Origin: an uncultured Haloferula sp.
Lineage (GTDB): Bacteria; Verrucomicrobiota; Verrucomicrobiae; Verrucomicrobiales; Akkermansiaceae
Assembly (NCBI GenBank): GCA_946885645.1
Contig: CAMPGU010000194.1
Coordinates: 1 to 7,817 of the forward strand
DNA: 7,817 bases
Direction: 5' to 3'
Each line of letters opens with the position of its first letter. Positions within the stretch are counted from its first letter, which is position 1. The notes below the pieces were generated by a model, which was not told the origin of the DNA, did not search any database, and saw nothing but the letters and a program-made list of their open reading frames with translations. The position numbers and the translations under genes were made by a program. Below are positions 1 to 6,683 of the stretch, in pieces.

Positions 1-373
1 GCGCAAGTTCGTTGGCGTAGATGGTTACCAGCACTTTCGCGCCGGTGGCATCGGAGCTTTCCCGCAAGCCGTTGAGCGTGCTGGCAAGCTGGGGGAGGTT
101 CTTCTCCTCGGGCGTGTCCATCGGCTCGTCGTTCAGGTAAACCTGCCCGTCGTCCTCCACCACGATGGAAATCTCATCGGGAAGGCTCACCGCGTCGCTC
201 GTCTCCACGCTGCCGGGGAGCTGGGTGACGTGGGAATTCTCCACCTGGATATCGCCCGCCTGGACGATGAAGAAGAGGAGAATGACGAAAACCACGTCGA
301 TCATCGGCGCGATCTGGAAGCCCAGGTTCACTTCCGAGGAGTGTTTCCGCTTGTGACTGCGTTTCTTTTTCAC
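1..373 (-). CDS. ExbD/TolR-family protein, third ExbD of the window (3' end missing)
   Basis: This is a proton-channel subunit of the ExbD/TolR family, open to the left edge with 124 codons visible. It has a very basic cytoplasmic N-terminus (residues 2-11, mostly Lys, Arg and His). A single membrane segment follows at about 21-38, carrying the family motif IAPMIDVVFVILLFF with the conserved Asp at residue 26, and then the periplasmic domain (from about residue 40). The GTG at 371-373 is taken as the start because it lies 7 nt after the stop of the preceding exbD. The first Met codon (residue 24) lies inside the membrane motif and would destroy it. No Shine-Dalgarno is visible, so translation may be coupled to the upstream exbD. 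The N-terminal motif closely resembles that of the upstream gene (QIAPMIDV in both), which suggests an old tandem duplication followed by divergence. The family call is firm; the transported substrate or partner is unknown. Confidence 0.9.
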   Translation of the reverse strand, partial: MKKKRSHKRKHSSEVNLGFQIAPMIDVVFVILLFFIVQAGDIQVENSHVTQLPGSVETSDAVSLPDEISIVVEDDGQVYLNDEPMDTPEEKNLPQLASTLNGLRESSDATGAKVLVTIYANELA

Positions 374-380
374 GGTCGTG

Positions 381-815
381 TCACTTGTTGGAGGAAGCGA
401 AGGCGATGTCGGAAATGCCCGCCTCGCCGATCAGGGTCATCACGCGCTGGATTTCCCCGGCAGGCACCGCGGCATCGCCCCGGACCACCACCCGGAGCTT
501 CTCGTCCCGCTTCTTGCTCTCCTGCAGGATCGGCATGACCTCCTGCCAATCGTTGTAAACCATGTCGTCCAGAACCAGCACGCCCTTGTTCGTCGCTGCG
601 TCGTAGCGGACGTTCACCGCCATCTCGTGCTTGGCCATCTCCGGCTCCCGCTTTTTCGCGTTCGGCGAAACGGGCAGCGTGAGGTTCTTATCGACCTTGA
701 GCACCTCGGCGGAGGTAATCATGACGAAGAACACGAGCAGCACGAGCAGCACGTCGATCATCGGAGCGATCTGGAACTCCGGTTCCCCGTCTCCTCCTCC
801 ACCTCCACCGGCCAT
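381..815 (-). CDS. exbD: ExbD/TolR-family biopolymer transport protein (second ExbD)
   Basis: A full-length ExbD of 144 residues, the usual size for the family. Residues 3-8 are a run of six Gly. A single membrane helix spans about 17-35 with the motif QIAPMIDVLLVLLVFF and the conserved proton-handling Asp at residue 21. The periplasmic domain (about 40-144) has the typical alternating strand and helix pattern, including LRVVVRGDAAVPAGEIQRVM near 107-126. It lies 46 nt after exbB (862-1635) and 7 nt before another exbD, so the unit is exbB-exbD-exbD. In this family ExbD dimers sit in the pore of an ExbB pentamer and use the proton gradient to move a periplasmic partner. Here the two ExbDs could form a heterodimer (inference). 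No Shine-Dalgarno precedes the ATG, but a GGAGG-like purine run lies just inside the coding region at the Gly tract. Confidence 0.95.
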   Translation of the reverse strand: MAGGGGGGDGEPEFQIAPMIDVLLVLLVFFVMITSAEVLKVDKNLTLPVSPNAKKREPEMAKHEMAVNVRYDAATNKGVLVLDDMVYNDWQEVMPILQESKKRDEKLRVVVRGDAAVPAGEIQRVMTLIGEAGISDIAFASSNK

Positions 816-861
816 GAGATCAGTTAATTAGGGTTGTTTTGTAAAAAGGGTGGCGCTGGCC

Positions 862-1635
862 TCAGCCTTCCGGGGCGTCGATCCAGTTCGGCAGGGCGGC
901 GTAGGTCTCTTCCTGGCCCACGTCCGTGTTCTGGAGATACTCGTAGGGCGCGTTGCGGAACAGGCGCTCGGAGGTTTCCTGGAGGTGATGGATGCCTCCC
1001 TGCAGCTTGTTGCGCAGGAAGTAGAAAGCCATGAACGCCGGGATCGCGACGAGCAGACCGGTCGCCGTGGCGACAAGCACCTCGCCGATGTGGCCGGCCA
1101 GTTCGCCCACGCCGCTGGAAAGACCGGCGGAACCGAGGCTGCCGAAGGCACCCTTCATACCGCCGACGGTGCCGAGCAGACCGATCATCGGGGCGCAGAC
1201 CCCGATCACGGAAAGGTAGTTGATCCGGGTCTGGAGCGTGGAGTTGACCTTGTCCACCGTGGAGTAAATCGCTTCCTCGGTTGCGTCCTTGCCATAGCCG
1301 ATCGAGCCCAGACCCGCGCGCGTCACCTCGGCGAAGGGGCTGGTGGCGGCCTTCATGGCTTGATACGCCCCGACGTAGTCACCGGCGCGGAAGAGATCCT
1401 GCGCGGCCGACACGTCCTCCGGCGGGGTCATCTTCGGCCGGTTGGTGCGCATCCAGATGTCGATGATAAGCCAGACCATCGCGATCGAGCACAACAGCAG
1501 GATGTGCATGACCCAGCCACCTTCGATGTAGGTGTCGATCAGGGTCTTCTTTTCGCCTGCAGCGGCTTCCGCACCGAAGGCGGTCATGGGGACAAGGAGG
1601 GCGACAGCGGCGGCTGCCTGGATGGTCTTTTTCAT
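862..1635 (-). CDS. exbB: ExbB/TolQ/MotA-family proton channel protein with N-terminal signal peptide
   Basis: An inner-membrane motor subunit of 257 residues, longer than the module 1 ExbB (223). Residues 1-21 look like a cleavable signal peptide (Lys-Lys, Ala/Val/Leu core, possible cleavage after Ala-Phe-Gly). Membrane helix 1 is at about 41-62, helix 2 at about 138-165 with the signature IGLLGTVGGM, and helix 3 at about 184-207 with GEVLVATATGLLVAIPA. Thr156, Glu185 and Thr190 fall where the family keeps its polar pore residues. The cytoplasmic loop lies between helices 1 and 2, and the C-terminal tail is acidic. The signal peptide would put the added N-terminus in the periplasm, as reported for some extended ExbB/TtpC-type proteins. 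It starts 59 nt after the 282-residue repeat protein, with no clear terminator or Shine-Dalgarno between, and is followed by two exbD genes. The family call is firm; the physiological role is open. Confidence 0.95.
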   Translation of the reverse strand: MKKTIQAAAAVALLVPMTAFGAEAAAGEKKTLIDTYIEGGWVMHILLLCSIAMVWLIIDIWMRTNRPKMTPPEDVSAAQDLFRAGDYVGAYQAMKAATSPFAEVTRAGLGSIGYGKDATEEAIYSTVDKVNSTLQTRINYLSVIGVCAPMIGLLGTVGGMKGAFGSLGSAGLSSGVGELAGHIGEVLVATATGLLVAIPAFMAFYFLRNKLQGGIHHLQETSERLFRNAPYEYLQNTDVGQEETYAALPNWIDAPEG

Positions 1636-1694
1636 GTAGCTTATCGATTTCTTGAGAGTTTTCAGATCGGGGAGACAGGAACGCTTTCTTTATT

Positions 1695-2543
1695 TCATTT
1701 CAGGCTTTCCACACGCTTGGCGGCCTCGTCGCCGATGGCCGTGCCCTTCGCTCCGCGCGCGGCGGAGGTCAGCAGCGCCAAGGCTTCGTCGCGGCGGTTG
1801 CGCTTGTTGAGGATCTCGGCGGCACTCAGTTCGGCGGCACTGGTGGTGATGATGCCGCCGGTGGGGTAAATGCAGCCGACGGTGAGGAAGGACTCGAAGG
1901 CCTCGGGCTCCTTTTCGTAGGTTTGCTGCAGCTTGCCGCGGAAGTAGGAGGCGATGGCGCTGATCTCGGCCGGCAAATCGTCCGAGACGAGGTCGCCGAA
2001 GGCTCCGATGCGATCCGTCGATTTCACGCTTCTTGGCAGGGCCATCGCCTTGCCAAGCCGGATGGAGGGATCGTTGCCCTGGGCCGGGGTGGCATCGGAA
2101 ATCGCCTTGCCCAGCGCCTCGGCCTTGGCCGGTTCGTTGTAGAGAGAGTTCGCGTAGAGCGCGGCCCTCGCCGCCTCGACCCAATAGTTGCCCGGCACGG
2201 CAGCGGATGCCTTCTGGGCAGCCAGCACCGGTTCCAGGAGCTCCAGGGCTTCCTTCGGCTTTTCCGTCAGGACCAAGGCGATCGCCTGATTGATCGCCGC
2301 CGGTTTTTCGCCCGAGACATGGGAAGCGGCTCCTAAAGGAAGCGACTGCCCGGAGACCGCGCCGTCGGCGTCTTTCTTGACCACGAACTTGCCGCCCTCG
2401 ATCGCCAGCGCGTCCACGGGAATGCCGCGACCGTTGCTAAAGACGATCCTGGGGGATTCCTGGGCTTGCAGGGAACTGCCGGCGAGGGAAAGGAGAGCGA
2501 AGGAAAGGGCACCGGACCAGCCGGTCGGAAAAAGGTTTTTCAT
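1695..2543 (-). CDS. secreted helical-repeat (TPR-like) protein, 282 aa
   Basis: I do not recognise a named family. The first 28 residues form a good signal peptide (Lys near the start, Leu/Ala/Ser-rich core, likely cleavage after LQA in SLQAQES), so the protein is probably periplasmic. Residues about 31-75 look like a small beta-rich segment (RIVFSNGRGIPVDALAIEGG). Residues about 80-282 are Ala-, Glu- and Leu-rich helices with TPR-like spacing, for example INQAIALVLTEKPKEALELL near 84-103 and a last repeat near 239-282. The ATG at 2541-2543 is preferred because it gives a signal peptide and lies 10 nt after the stop of the 967-residue TPR gene. The frame stays open upstream to 2741, but that would overlap the TPR gene by 188 nt and bury the signal peptide. 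The position between the large TPR protein and exbB suggests a periplasmic accessory of the motor (inference). Confidence 0.85.
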   Translation of the reverse strand: MKNLFPTGWSGALSFALLSLAGSSLQAQESPRIVFSNGRGIPVDALAIEGGKFVVKKDADGAVSGQSLPLGAASHVSGEKPAAINQAIALVLTEKPKEALELLEPVLAAQKASAAVPGNYWVEAARAALYANSLYNEPAKAEALGKAISDATPAQGNDPSIRLGKAMALPRSVKSTDRIGAFGDLVSDDLPAEISAIASYFRGKLQQTYEKEPEAFESFLTVGCIYPTGGIITTSAAELSAAEILNKRNRRDEALALLTSAARGAKGTAIGDEAAKRVESLK

Positions 2544-2553
2544 CAGTCCGGCA

Positions 2554-5457
2554 TCAATTGAGGAGTTCTTTCGCCTTCTTGGCTTCCTCGGTGTTCTCGA
2601 GTTTCGGGTTCTCGGCCAATGCCACCAGGCATTGCTGCTGGAGTTCGGTATTGCCGAGATCTTTCGCGACTTCGTAGCTGCCCCAGAGGGCCCTGGCGAA
2701 AAGCTCCGTCTCCCGCTGGTAGGCCCGCCATACGCGCTCATAGCGGGCGTATGCCACTTTGAGGGTTTCCATGCGTTGCGAGGAGGGCAGGTCCCGTGCC
2801 TTCATGCGCTCGGCATCGGCCCAAAGGATGTAGGCCTTCGGAATCGCGGGACCGCCCTTGAAGGAACGGTCCTTGATGATCTCGTCGGCGAGCTTCTCCA
2901 CCTCTTCGATCCGACCCAGGGCGGTGAGAGCTTCGAGTTTGCCGATGGTGGCTTCCTTGAAGCGGGAGGTGCCGGTATTGCTTTCAAGCGCCTCCTTGAA
3001 AATCCGCAGGGCTTCCTCCGGCTGCTTGCGTGCCAAGGCGATCTGACCGAGCCCCACCGGGCCGGCATCGGAGAAGGGGGAATCCTGGAAGCGGCCTGCC
3101 AGGCGCGAGAACATGTCCGCGGCCTTGTCCAAGTCCCCCGATTTCATGAGGATATCCGCGCAAGCTGCCAACAGGGTCGGGCTGAGGAACTCGGGATCGG
3201 TGGATTCCGCGATGTTCTTCAGGTAGCTGCTCGCGATGGCGGGCTCCTTGAGCATCATCATCATGCGGGCGCGGGCATAGTAGATGCGGGCGTTGGTGAC
3301 CTCGCTCTCCTTGCCCTCCGCGGCCTTGTTCATCATGTCCACGAGCTGCTGCTCCAAGGCCCTGATATCGAGGTCCTTCGGGCGGCGGCGGGGGACGAGG
3401 CTCTTGACGATTTCGTCGATGAGGAATTCCACCTGCTCCTTCGCCGGGTCGGCGATCACTTTTGCGAGGGTTTCGGAGAGGATCTGCGCCCCTTCGACCT
3501 CTTTGCCAAGGCGGGCCATGCCCTTGGCCACCCAGGTGGCGGAAATCATCGCCATCTGGTGCTCCGGGCGCTTCTGGAGGAATTCCCGGTGGAGGTTCAC
3601 CAGACCCTCCCAGTCCTTGCGGCCCTGCAGGATGGTCGTAGCGGTTTCGAGGGCGTACTGGATCACGTCGTCGGGGCTATCGCTCCAGACGGCTTTGATG
3701 TAATTCTGCAGCGCGTTGTCCTCATAGGTCTTGAGGGTGGCGGCGTCGTTGGAAGTCATCTTCTTCCAGGTATCCGCCACCAGGCAGAGCATCGAACCTG
3801 CGGCCGGATCCTCCGGCTTCTTTTCCAGATAGTCCCCCAGGCTCTTGATGATATTTTGCGACTGGTCTTCCTCCTTGTCGTTGAAATCGATGAAGGCCAG
3901 GCGATAGAGCATATCCCCGGCGTAGCGCCCGTCGGGATACTTGTTCAGGTACTCCTGGCACCACTGGAGGGTCTTCTTGTAGTTGTTGGTCAGGAAGTAA
4001 GCCATGGCGACCCGGTAGGTCGCATCTTCCACCAGCCGGTTGTCCGGGTACTTTTTGAGGAAATTCTCGAAGTGCGCCGCGGAACCTTCGAAGTCCCCGG
4101 CTTGGAACATGGCCACGCCTTGGAAAAAGATGAAACGGTCGAGCGAGGGCGAGTTGGGGAACTTCACCTCGAGGTCCTGATAGTATTTCAGGACCTCGTC
4201 CCACTTGCCGGTTTGAACGAGCACCTCGCCCGCGAGGGTGGCCACTTGCTCGACGTTCGGCGCATCGGGGTATTTCTTCAGGAAATCGTTCGCCAATTTC
4301 TGGATCTGCGCGGTGTCCTTCAGGCCGTTGTAGATCACGATTTCCGCGTAAGCCCCGGATTGGGCGTCCTTCGCGTCCGGATACTTTTCCCGCAGGGTCC
4401 GGAAGCACAGTAGCGCCTCCTCGTTCCGGTCCAGATAGTAGAAGCAGCGGCCGCGGCGCATGAGCAGGGCGGCGTCCAGATCCGTCAGTTTTTCGATCGC
4501 CGCGATCGCTTCTTCCGTCAGCTTCACCGAAGCCTGCGTCTGCGCGACCCGCTCCCCGATATTGGAACGCTGCCCGAGTGGTTTCTTCTGCTCGGCCGCC
4601 GCGATCCGCTCGAGCCTGGCGAGTTCCTCTTTCTTCGCGGCGAGCGTGGAGGCTTGAATCTGCAGGATTTGGGAGCGCGGCGGGATCGAGCGGTAAATCG
4701 CGAGCGCGGCGTCGTAATTTTCCGCCGCTACCAGTTCGTCGCCTTTCACGATCACCTGATTCGAAAACCAGGCGATGGCATCGCGGATGCCCGGCTGGTT
4801 GAGCAGGCGGTCGAGATAGGCCACCAGATCGTCGAGCTGGCTGGTGTCCGCCAGTAGCCCGATCACTTCCACGGCAGCCTGGGTCTGCTCAGGCGTCTGG
4901 ATATCCGAGCCCATCAGGCTGCGGAAAACCTTCAGTGCCTCGTCATGCTTGTTGGTGTCGGTGTAAACCTGTCCGAGCAGAAGCCCCGCCTGGGTGCGGT
5001 ACTGCGGGTCCGTGGCCGCCTTCTTCAGCGCTTCGACCGCCCGGTTCAGCTTTTCCTCGCCACCCTGTTCCATGGCCGCCTTGCCGACCCCGAGGTAACA
5101 GCGGGTGGTGTATTCGCCGGTGGGAAACTTGACGATGCAGTCGGTGAAGGCCTTCTCCGCCTGTTCGAGATTCCCCGCCTGCAGGTGAGCAAGGCCGAGG
5201 TTGAAGTAGAGCATCTCGGTGGACGCCTCTTTCTTGTTCCCGACGTATTTGAGAAGTTCGGCAATTTTTTCCGCGGCGGTGGCGTAATCTTGCTTCGCGA
5301 AGGCGGCCTCGGCTTCCTCGAACAGCTTGTTCAGCACCGCGGGTGCGACCGCTGCCGGAGCAGGATCAGCTTGCTGCGCGCCTACCCAAACGGGAGAGGC
5401 GGCGAGCAGAAAAGCACTTAGCAAATGACGGGGAACCGTGAGTTTTTCCATTCGCAT
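2554..5457 (-). CDS. large secreted tetratricopeptide-repeat protein, 967 aa
   Basis: A very large exported repeat protein. Residues 1-27 are a signal peptide (basic MRMEKLTVPRH, Leu/Ala core, likely cleavage after VGA), followed by an Ala/Pro-rich linker to about 41. From there to the C-terminus it is helix-turn-helix repeats of TPR or related type. Clear units include 45-112, 157-184, 330-362, 406-434, 446-472, 480-509 and 767-825. Several end in a KYPD-like turn (REKYPDA 356, LKKYPDA 394, LKKYPDN 468, LNKYPDG 504), typical of YbgF/CpoB- and BamD-like outer-membrane-associated TPRs. Residues about 268-325 look like a longer charged helix. The ATG at 5455-5457 is used; a second in-frame ATG at 5449-5451 would also keep the signal peptide, and neither has a Shine-Dalgarno. 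It is the first gene after the intergenic spacer and heads the repeat protein-exbB-exbD-exbD group. A scaffold for a motor or envelope complex is likely; the partner is unknown. Confidence 0.93.
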   Translation of the reverse strand: MRMEKLTVPRHLLSAFLLAASPVWVGAQQADPAPAAVAPAVLNKLFEEAEAAFAKQDYATAAEKIAELLKYVGNKKEASTEMLYFNLGLAHLQAGNLEQAEKAFTDCIVKFPTGEYTTRCYLGVGKAAMEQGGEEKLNRAVEALKKAATDPQYRTQAGLLLGQVYTDTNKHDEALKVFRSLMGSDIQTPEQTQAAVEVIGLLADTSQLDDLVAYLDRLLNQPGIRDAIAWFSNQVIVKGDELVAAENYDAALAIYRSIPPRSQILQIQASTLAAKKEELARLERIAAAEQKKPLGQRSNIGERVAQTQASVKLTEEAIAAIEKLTDLDAALLMRRGRCFYYLDRNEEALLCFRTLREKYPDAKDAQSGAYAEIVIYNGLKDTAQIQKLANDFLKKYPDAPNVEQVATLAGEVLVQTGKWDEVLKYYQDLEVKFPNSPSLDRFIFFQGVAMFQAGDFEGSAAHFENFLKKYPDNRLVEDATYRVAMAYFLTNNYKKTLQWCQEYLNKYPDGRYAGDMLYRLAFIDFNDKEEDQSQNIIKSLGDYLEKKPEDPAAGSMLCLVADTWKKMTSNDAATLKTYEDNALQNYIKAVWSDSPDDVIQYALETATTILQGRKDWEGLVNLHREFLQKRPEHQMAMISATWVAKGMARLGKEVEGAQILSETLAKVIADPAKEQVEFLIDEIVKSLVPRRRPKDLDIRALEQQLVDMMNKAAEGKESEVTNARIYYARARMMMMLKEPAIASSYLKNIAESTDPEFLSPTLLAACADILMKSGDLDKAADMFSRLAGRFQDSPFSDAGPVGLGQIALARKQPEEALRIFKEALESNTGTSRFKEATIGKLEALTALGRIEEVEKLADEIIKDRSFKGGPAIPKAYILWADAERMKARDLPSSQRMETLKVAYARYERVWRAYQRETELFARALWGSYEVAKDLGNTELQQQCLVALAENPKLENTEEAKKAKELLN

Positions 5458-5467
5458 GGGAAAAGAA

Positions 5468-5495
5468 ATTCTTTCGCTCCATCCCCCCTTGTCAA
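5468..5495 (-). promoter_or_regulatory. candidate sigma-70-type promoter for the large TPR gene
   Basis: On the minus strand a perfect TTGACA (5490-5495) is followed after 16 nt by AAGAAT (5468-5473), which matches the -10 consensus at four of six positions. Seven nucleotides further falls at about 5461, which would leave only about 1-4 nt before the ATG at 5457. Transcripts would therefore be leaderless or nearly so, which agrees with the absence of a Shine-Dalgarno. The -10 box is weak and the assignment is by eye only. Confidence 0.4.
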
Positions 5496-5499
5496 GCGG

Positions 5500-5604
5500 G
5501 AGTTGGAATGCCGCGGTGACCGGAGCTGTCGCTGCAACCCGTTTGGAACAAAGGCCCGGCGGCTTCCCAACTCACGTTGTAAAGACACCCGGCGGAGCCG
5601 CCGG
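5500..5604. repeat. structured intergenic block with nested inverted repeats
   Basis: GAGTTGG (5500-5506) is the reverse complement of CCAACTC (5567-5573), and just inside it GCCGC (5510-5514) pairs with GCGGC (5559-5563). Next to this, CCGGCGG (5589-5595) pairs with CCGCCGG (5598-5604) as a tight hairpin. The octamer CCCGGCGG occurs twice in direct orientation (5555-5562 and 5588-5595), so AGCCGCCGG (5596-5604) can pair either locally or, over 9 perfect bp, with 5556-5564. It could be a small RNA, an attenuator-like leader or a dispersed palindromic repeat; the sequence does not decide between them, and I know of no named family to assign. Confidence 0.45.
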
Positions 5605-5676
5605 AGGAGGTCCCTCGTTCATGTTAAGGGGGATGGGTTGCCTCAAGCGATTCATCCGCTGTATAAAACAGCCTCA

Positions 5677-5696
5677 CCGGGTATTCTCCGACCCGG
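5677..5696 (-). terminator. possible weak terminator after module 1
   Basis: CCGGGT (5677-5682) and ACCCGG (5691-5696) form a 6-bp GC-rich stem with an 8-nt loop, about 93 nt after the stop of the coiled-coil gene. In the direction of transcription the following bases include a short TTTT about nine bases after the stem instead of a continuous T run. The location suits the end of module 1, but the structure is short and could be incidental. Confidence 0.3.
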
Positions 5697-5788
5697 GGTA
5701 AGGGCGCGGGTTGGAAGGTAACTAAGGGTTTTTTCGTAGGCTTCCGATTTTCATGCGGACTTCGGACGCCGCGGCGGTAAACCTCACT

Positions 5789-6253
5789 TTACCTTGCTCC
5801 GGCCTTCTTCAGTTGGGCGATGGCTTCGTCCAGCCGTTTCCGGGTCGAGATCAGGCTGGCATTCAGTTCCTTGAGCTTGGTGTCCCGCTCCGCGAGGGCC
5901 GCATCGCGCACTTTGAGAGCTTCTTCCCACTCCTTCACCTTTCCCTGTGCTTCCAGCAGGCCGGTGTTGAGCGCCGTGACCTCGGCCGACTTGGCCTCCA
6001 GGTCCTTCTCATGCGCCTCGGCATCCTTCCGGATGGAGTCGATGGAGGATTTCAGGCCCTCGATGTCCTGCTGGAGTTTCTTTGCGTGAAACTCCGCCGC
6101 GACGCGGGCATTCTCCTCGTTCACCAGCTTGGCCTCCATTTCGTGCAATTTCTTGCTCAGGGCGCTCCCTCCGGCCCACTGGACGAAGATGAAGCCGACG
6201 AGCACCAGGCAACCGGTGGCGTTGATGATCGGTAGCAGGCGGGCGGTCGTCAC
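5789..6253 (-). CDS. membrane-anchored coiled-coil protein, 154 aa
   Basis: No family is recognised. Residues about 7-26 form one hydrophobic segment (LLPIINATGCLVLVGFIFVQ), either an uncleaved anchor or a signal-anchor. Residues about 31-150 are almost entirely charged heptad-like helix, rich in Lys, Glu, Ala and Leu, with no Pro after the N-terminal segment (only Pro8), which indicates a long coiled coil of roughly 120 residues. The likely topology is one inner-membrane helix with a periplasmic rod. The start is GTG (6251-6253), whose bases overlap the exbD stop as GTGA, so the two genes are probably translationally coupled and made in proportion. Its position directly after tonB-exbB-exbD suggests a structural partner of that motor, perhaps spanning toward peptidoglycan or the outer membrane. 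That role is inferred from position and shape alone. Confidence 0.88.
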   Translation of the reverse strand: MTTARLLPIINATGCLVLVGFIFVQWAGGSALSKKLHEMEAKLVNEENARVAAEFHAKKLQQDIEGLKSSIDSIRKDAEAHEKDLEAKSAEVTALNTGLLEAQGKVKEWEEALKVRDAALAERDTKLKELNASLISTRKRLDEAIAQLKKAGAR

Positions 6254-6675
6254 GGCGCGGGAGTCTTGGTTTCAAACCCGACCTTCTCGACCTTCGCGGC
6301 CTTTGCGGCGTCCAGCACCGGAATGACCTGGCCGTGAGGACAGGCGGCATCGGCGGCGATGAGCACCTTCGTGTCCGGAGTGACCGGCAGCGCGAGAAGG
6401 CGGTCTGTGATTTCGGTGGGGGTCACCACCGCCGAATCCCAGGTGATCACCCCGTGGGCATCGACGGCCAGATGGATCGGCGGGGCTTTCTGCTCCCGCT
6501 CGGAAGCGGTCGCGGTCGGCAGCTTCACGTTGACCCGGTGGATCTGGGTCATGCTCAGGCTGACCATCATGAAGCTGGCCAGCAGGAAGAACATGATGTC
6601 GATCAGCGGCACGATCTCGATCCGTGCGTCTTCCTCGTGGTCGTCGCCGCCGCTGCTCTGGAGTTTGACCGGCAT
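6250..6675 (-). CDS. exbD: ExbD/TolR-family biopolymer transport protein (module 1)
   Basis: A full-length ExbD of 141 residues. It has an acidic cytoplasmic N-terminus (DDHEED at 11-16), then one membrane helix at about 21-42 with the motif IEIVPLIDIMFFLLASFMM and the conserved Asp at residue 26, and then the periplasmic domain (about 45-141), including TKVLIAADAACPHGQVIPVL near 102-121. The family supplies the proton-responsive Asp inside the ExbB pentamer and couples to TonB in the periplasm. It starts 8 nt after the exbB stop and its own stop overlaps the GTG start of the coiled-coil gene by 4 nt. The acidic N-terminus contrasts with the basic tail of the third ExbD and the Gly tract of the second, so the three are not interchangeable recent copies. 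The tail is short and ends Pro-Ala-Pro. Confidence 0.95.
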   Translation of the reverse strand: MPVKLQSSGGDDHEEDARIEIVPLIDIMFFLLASFMMVSLSMTQIHRVNVKLPTATASEREQKAPPIHLAVDAHGVITWDSAVVTPTEITDRLLALPVTPDTKVLIAADAACPHGQVIPVLDAAKAAKVEKVGFETKTPAP

Positions 6676-6683
6676 CGCGGGCG

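Larger units (their letters stand above)
5458..5788. other. intergenic spacer between the two motor modules
   Basis: This is the only long gene-free stretch in the window, 331 bp between the coiled-coil gene and the large TPR gene. It holds a weak hairpin after module 1 (5677-5696), a strongly self-complementary block (5500-5604) and a candidate promoter for the TPR gene (5468-5495). Short open frames exist on both strands, but none has a recognisable product. The spacer probably marks the boundary between two transcription units. Confidence 0.7.

Noticed and set aside
816..861. Possible terminator between exbB and exbD (GC-rich bases followed by TTTTT)
   Set aside because: Only a 3-bp stem can form, and the gene order argues for one transcript.
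850..1869. A 339-codon plus-strand open frame, and similar ones at 378-827 and 6702-7454
   Set aside because: All are antisense to clear exbB or exbD genes with conserved membrane motifs, and their own products look like random low-complexity translation.
1695..2741. Longer version of the 282-aa repeat protein starting at 2741
   Set aside because: It would overlap the TPR gene by 188 nt and place a signal peptide in the interior. The ATG at 2543 fits both operon spacing and export.
2290..4413. A 707-codon open frame on the plus strand
   Set aside because: It lies antisense within the TPR gene and the proximal part of the next gene. Its product is His-, Gly- and Leu-rich without domains, as expected for the mirror of a GC-rich Glu/Lys/Ala-rich coding sequence. 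The minus frame has a signal peptide and clear repeats.
5638..5667. Plus-strand promoter-like pair TTGCCT and TATAAA with an 18-nt spacer
   Set aside because: No plus-strand gene follows; it would only drive antisense transcription across the coiled-coil gene. It is likely chance in an AT-richer patch.
5425..5721. Plus-strand open frames and very short minus-strand frames in the intergenic spacer
   Set aside because: Products are under 100 residues with no recognisable motif, no ribosome-binding site and partial overlap with the TPR start. They are not supported as genes.
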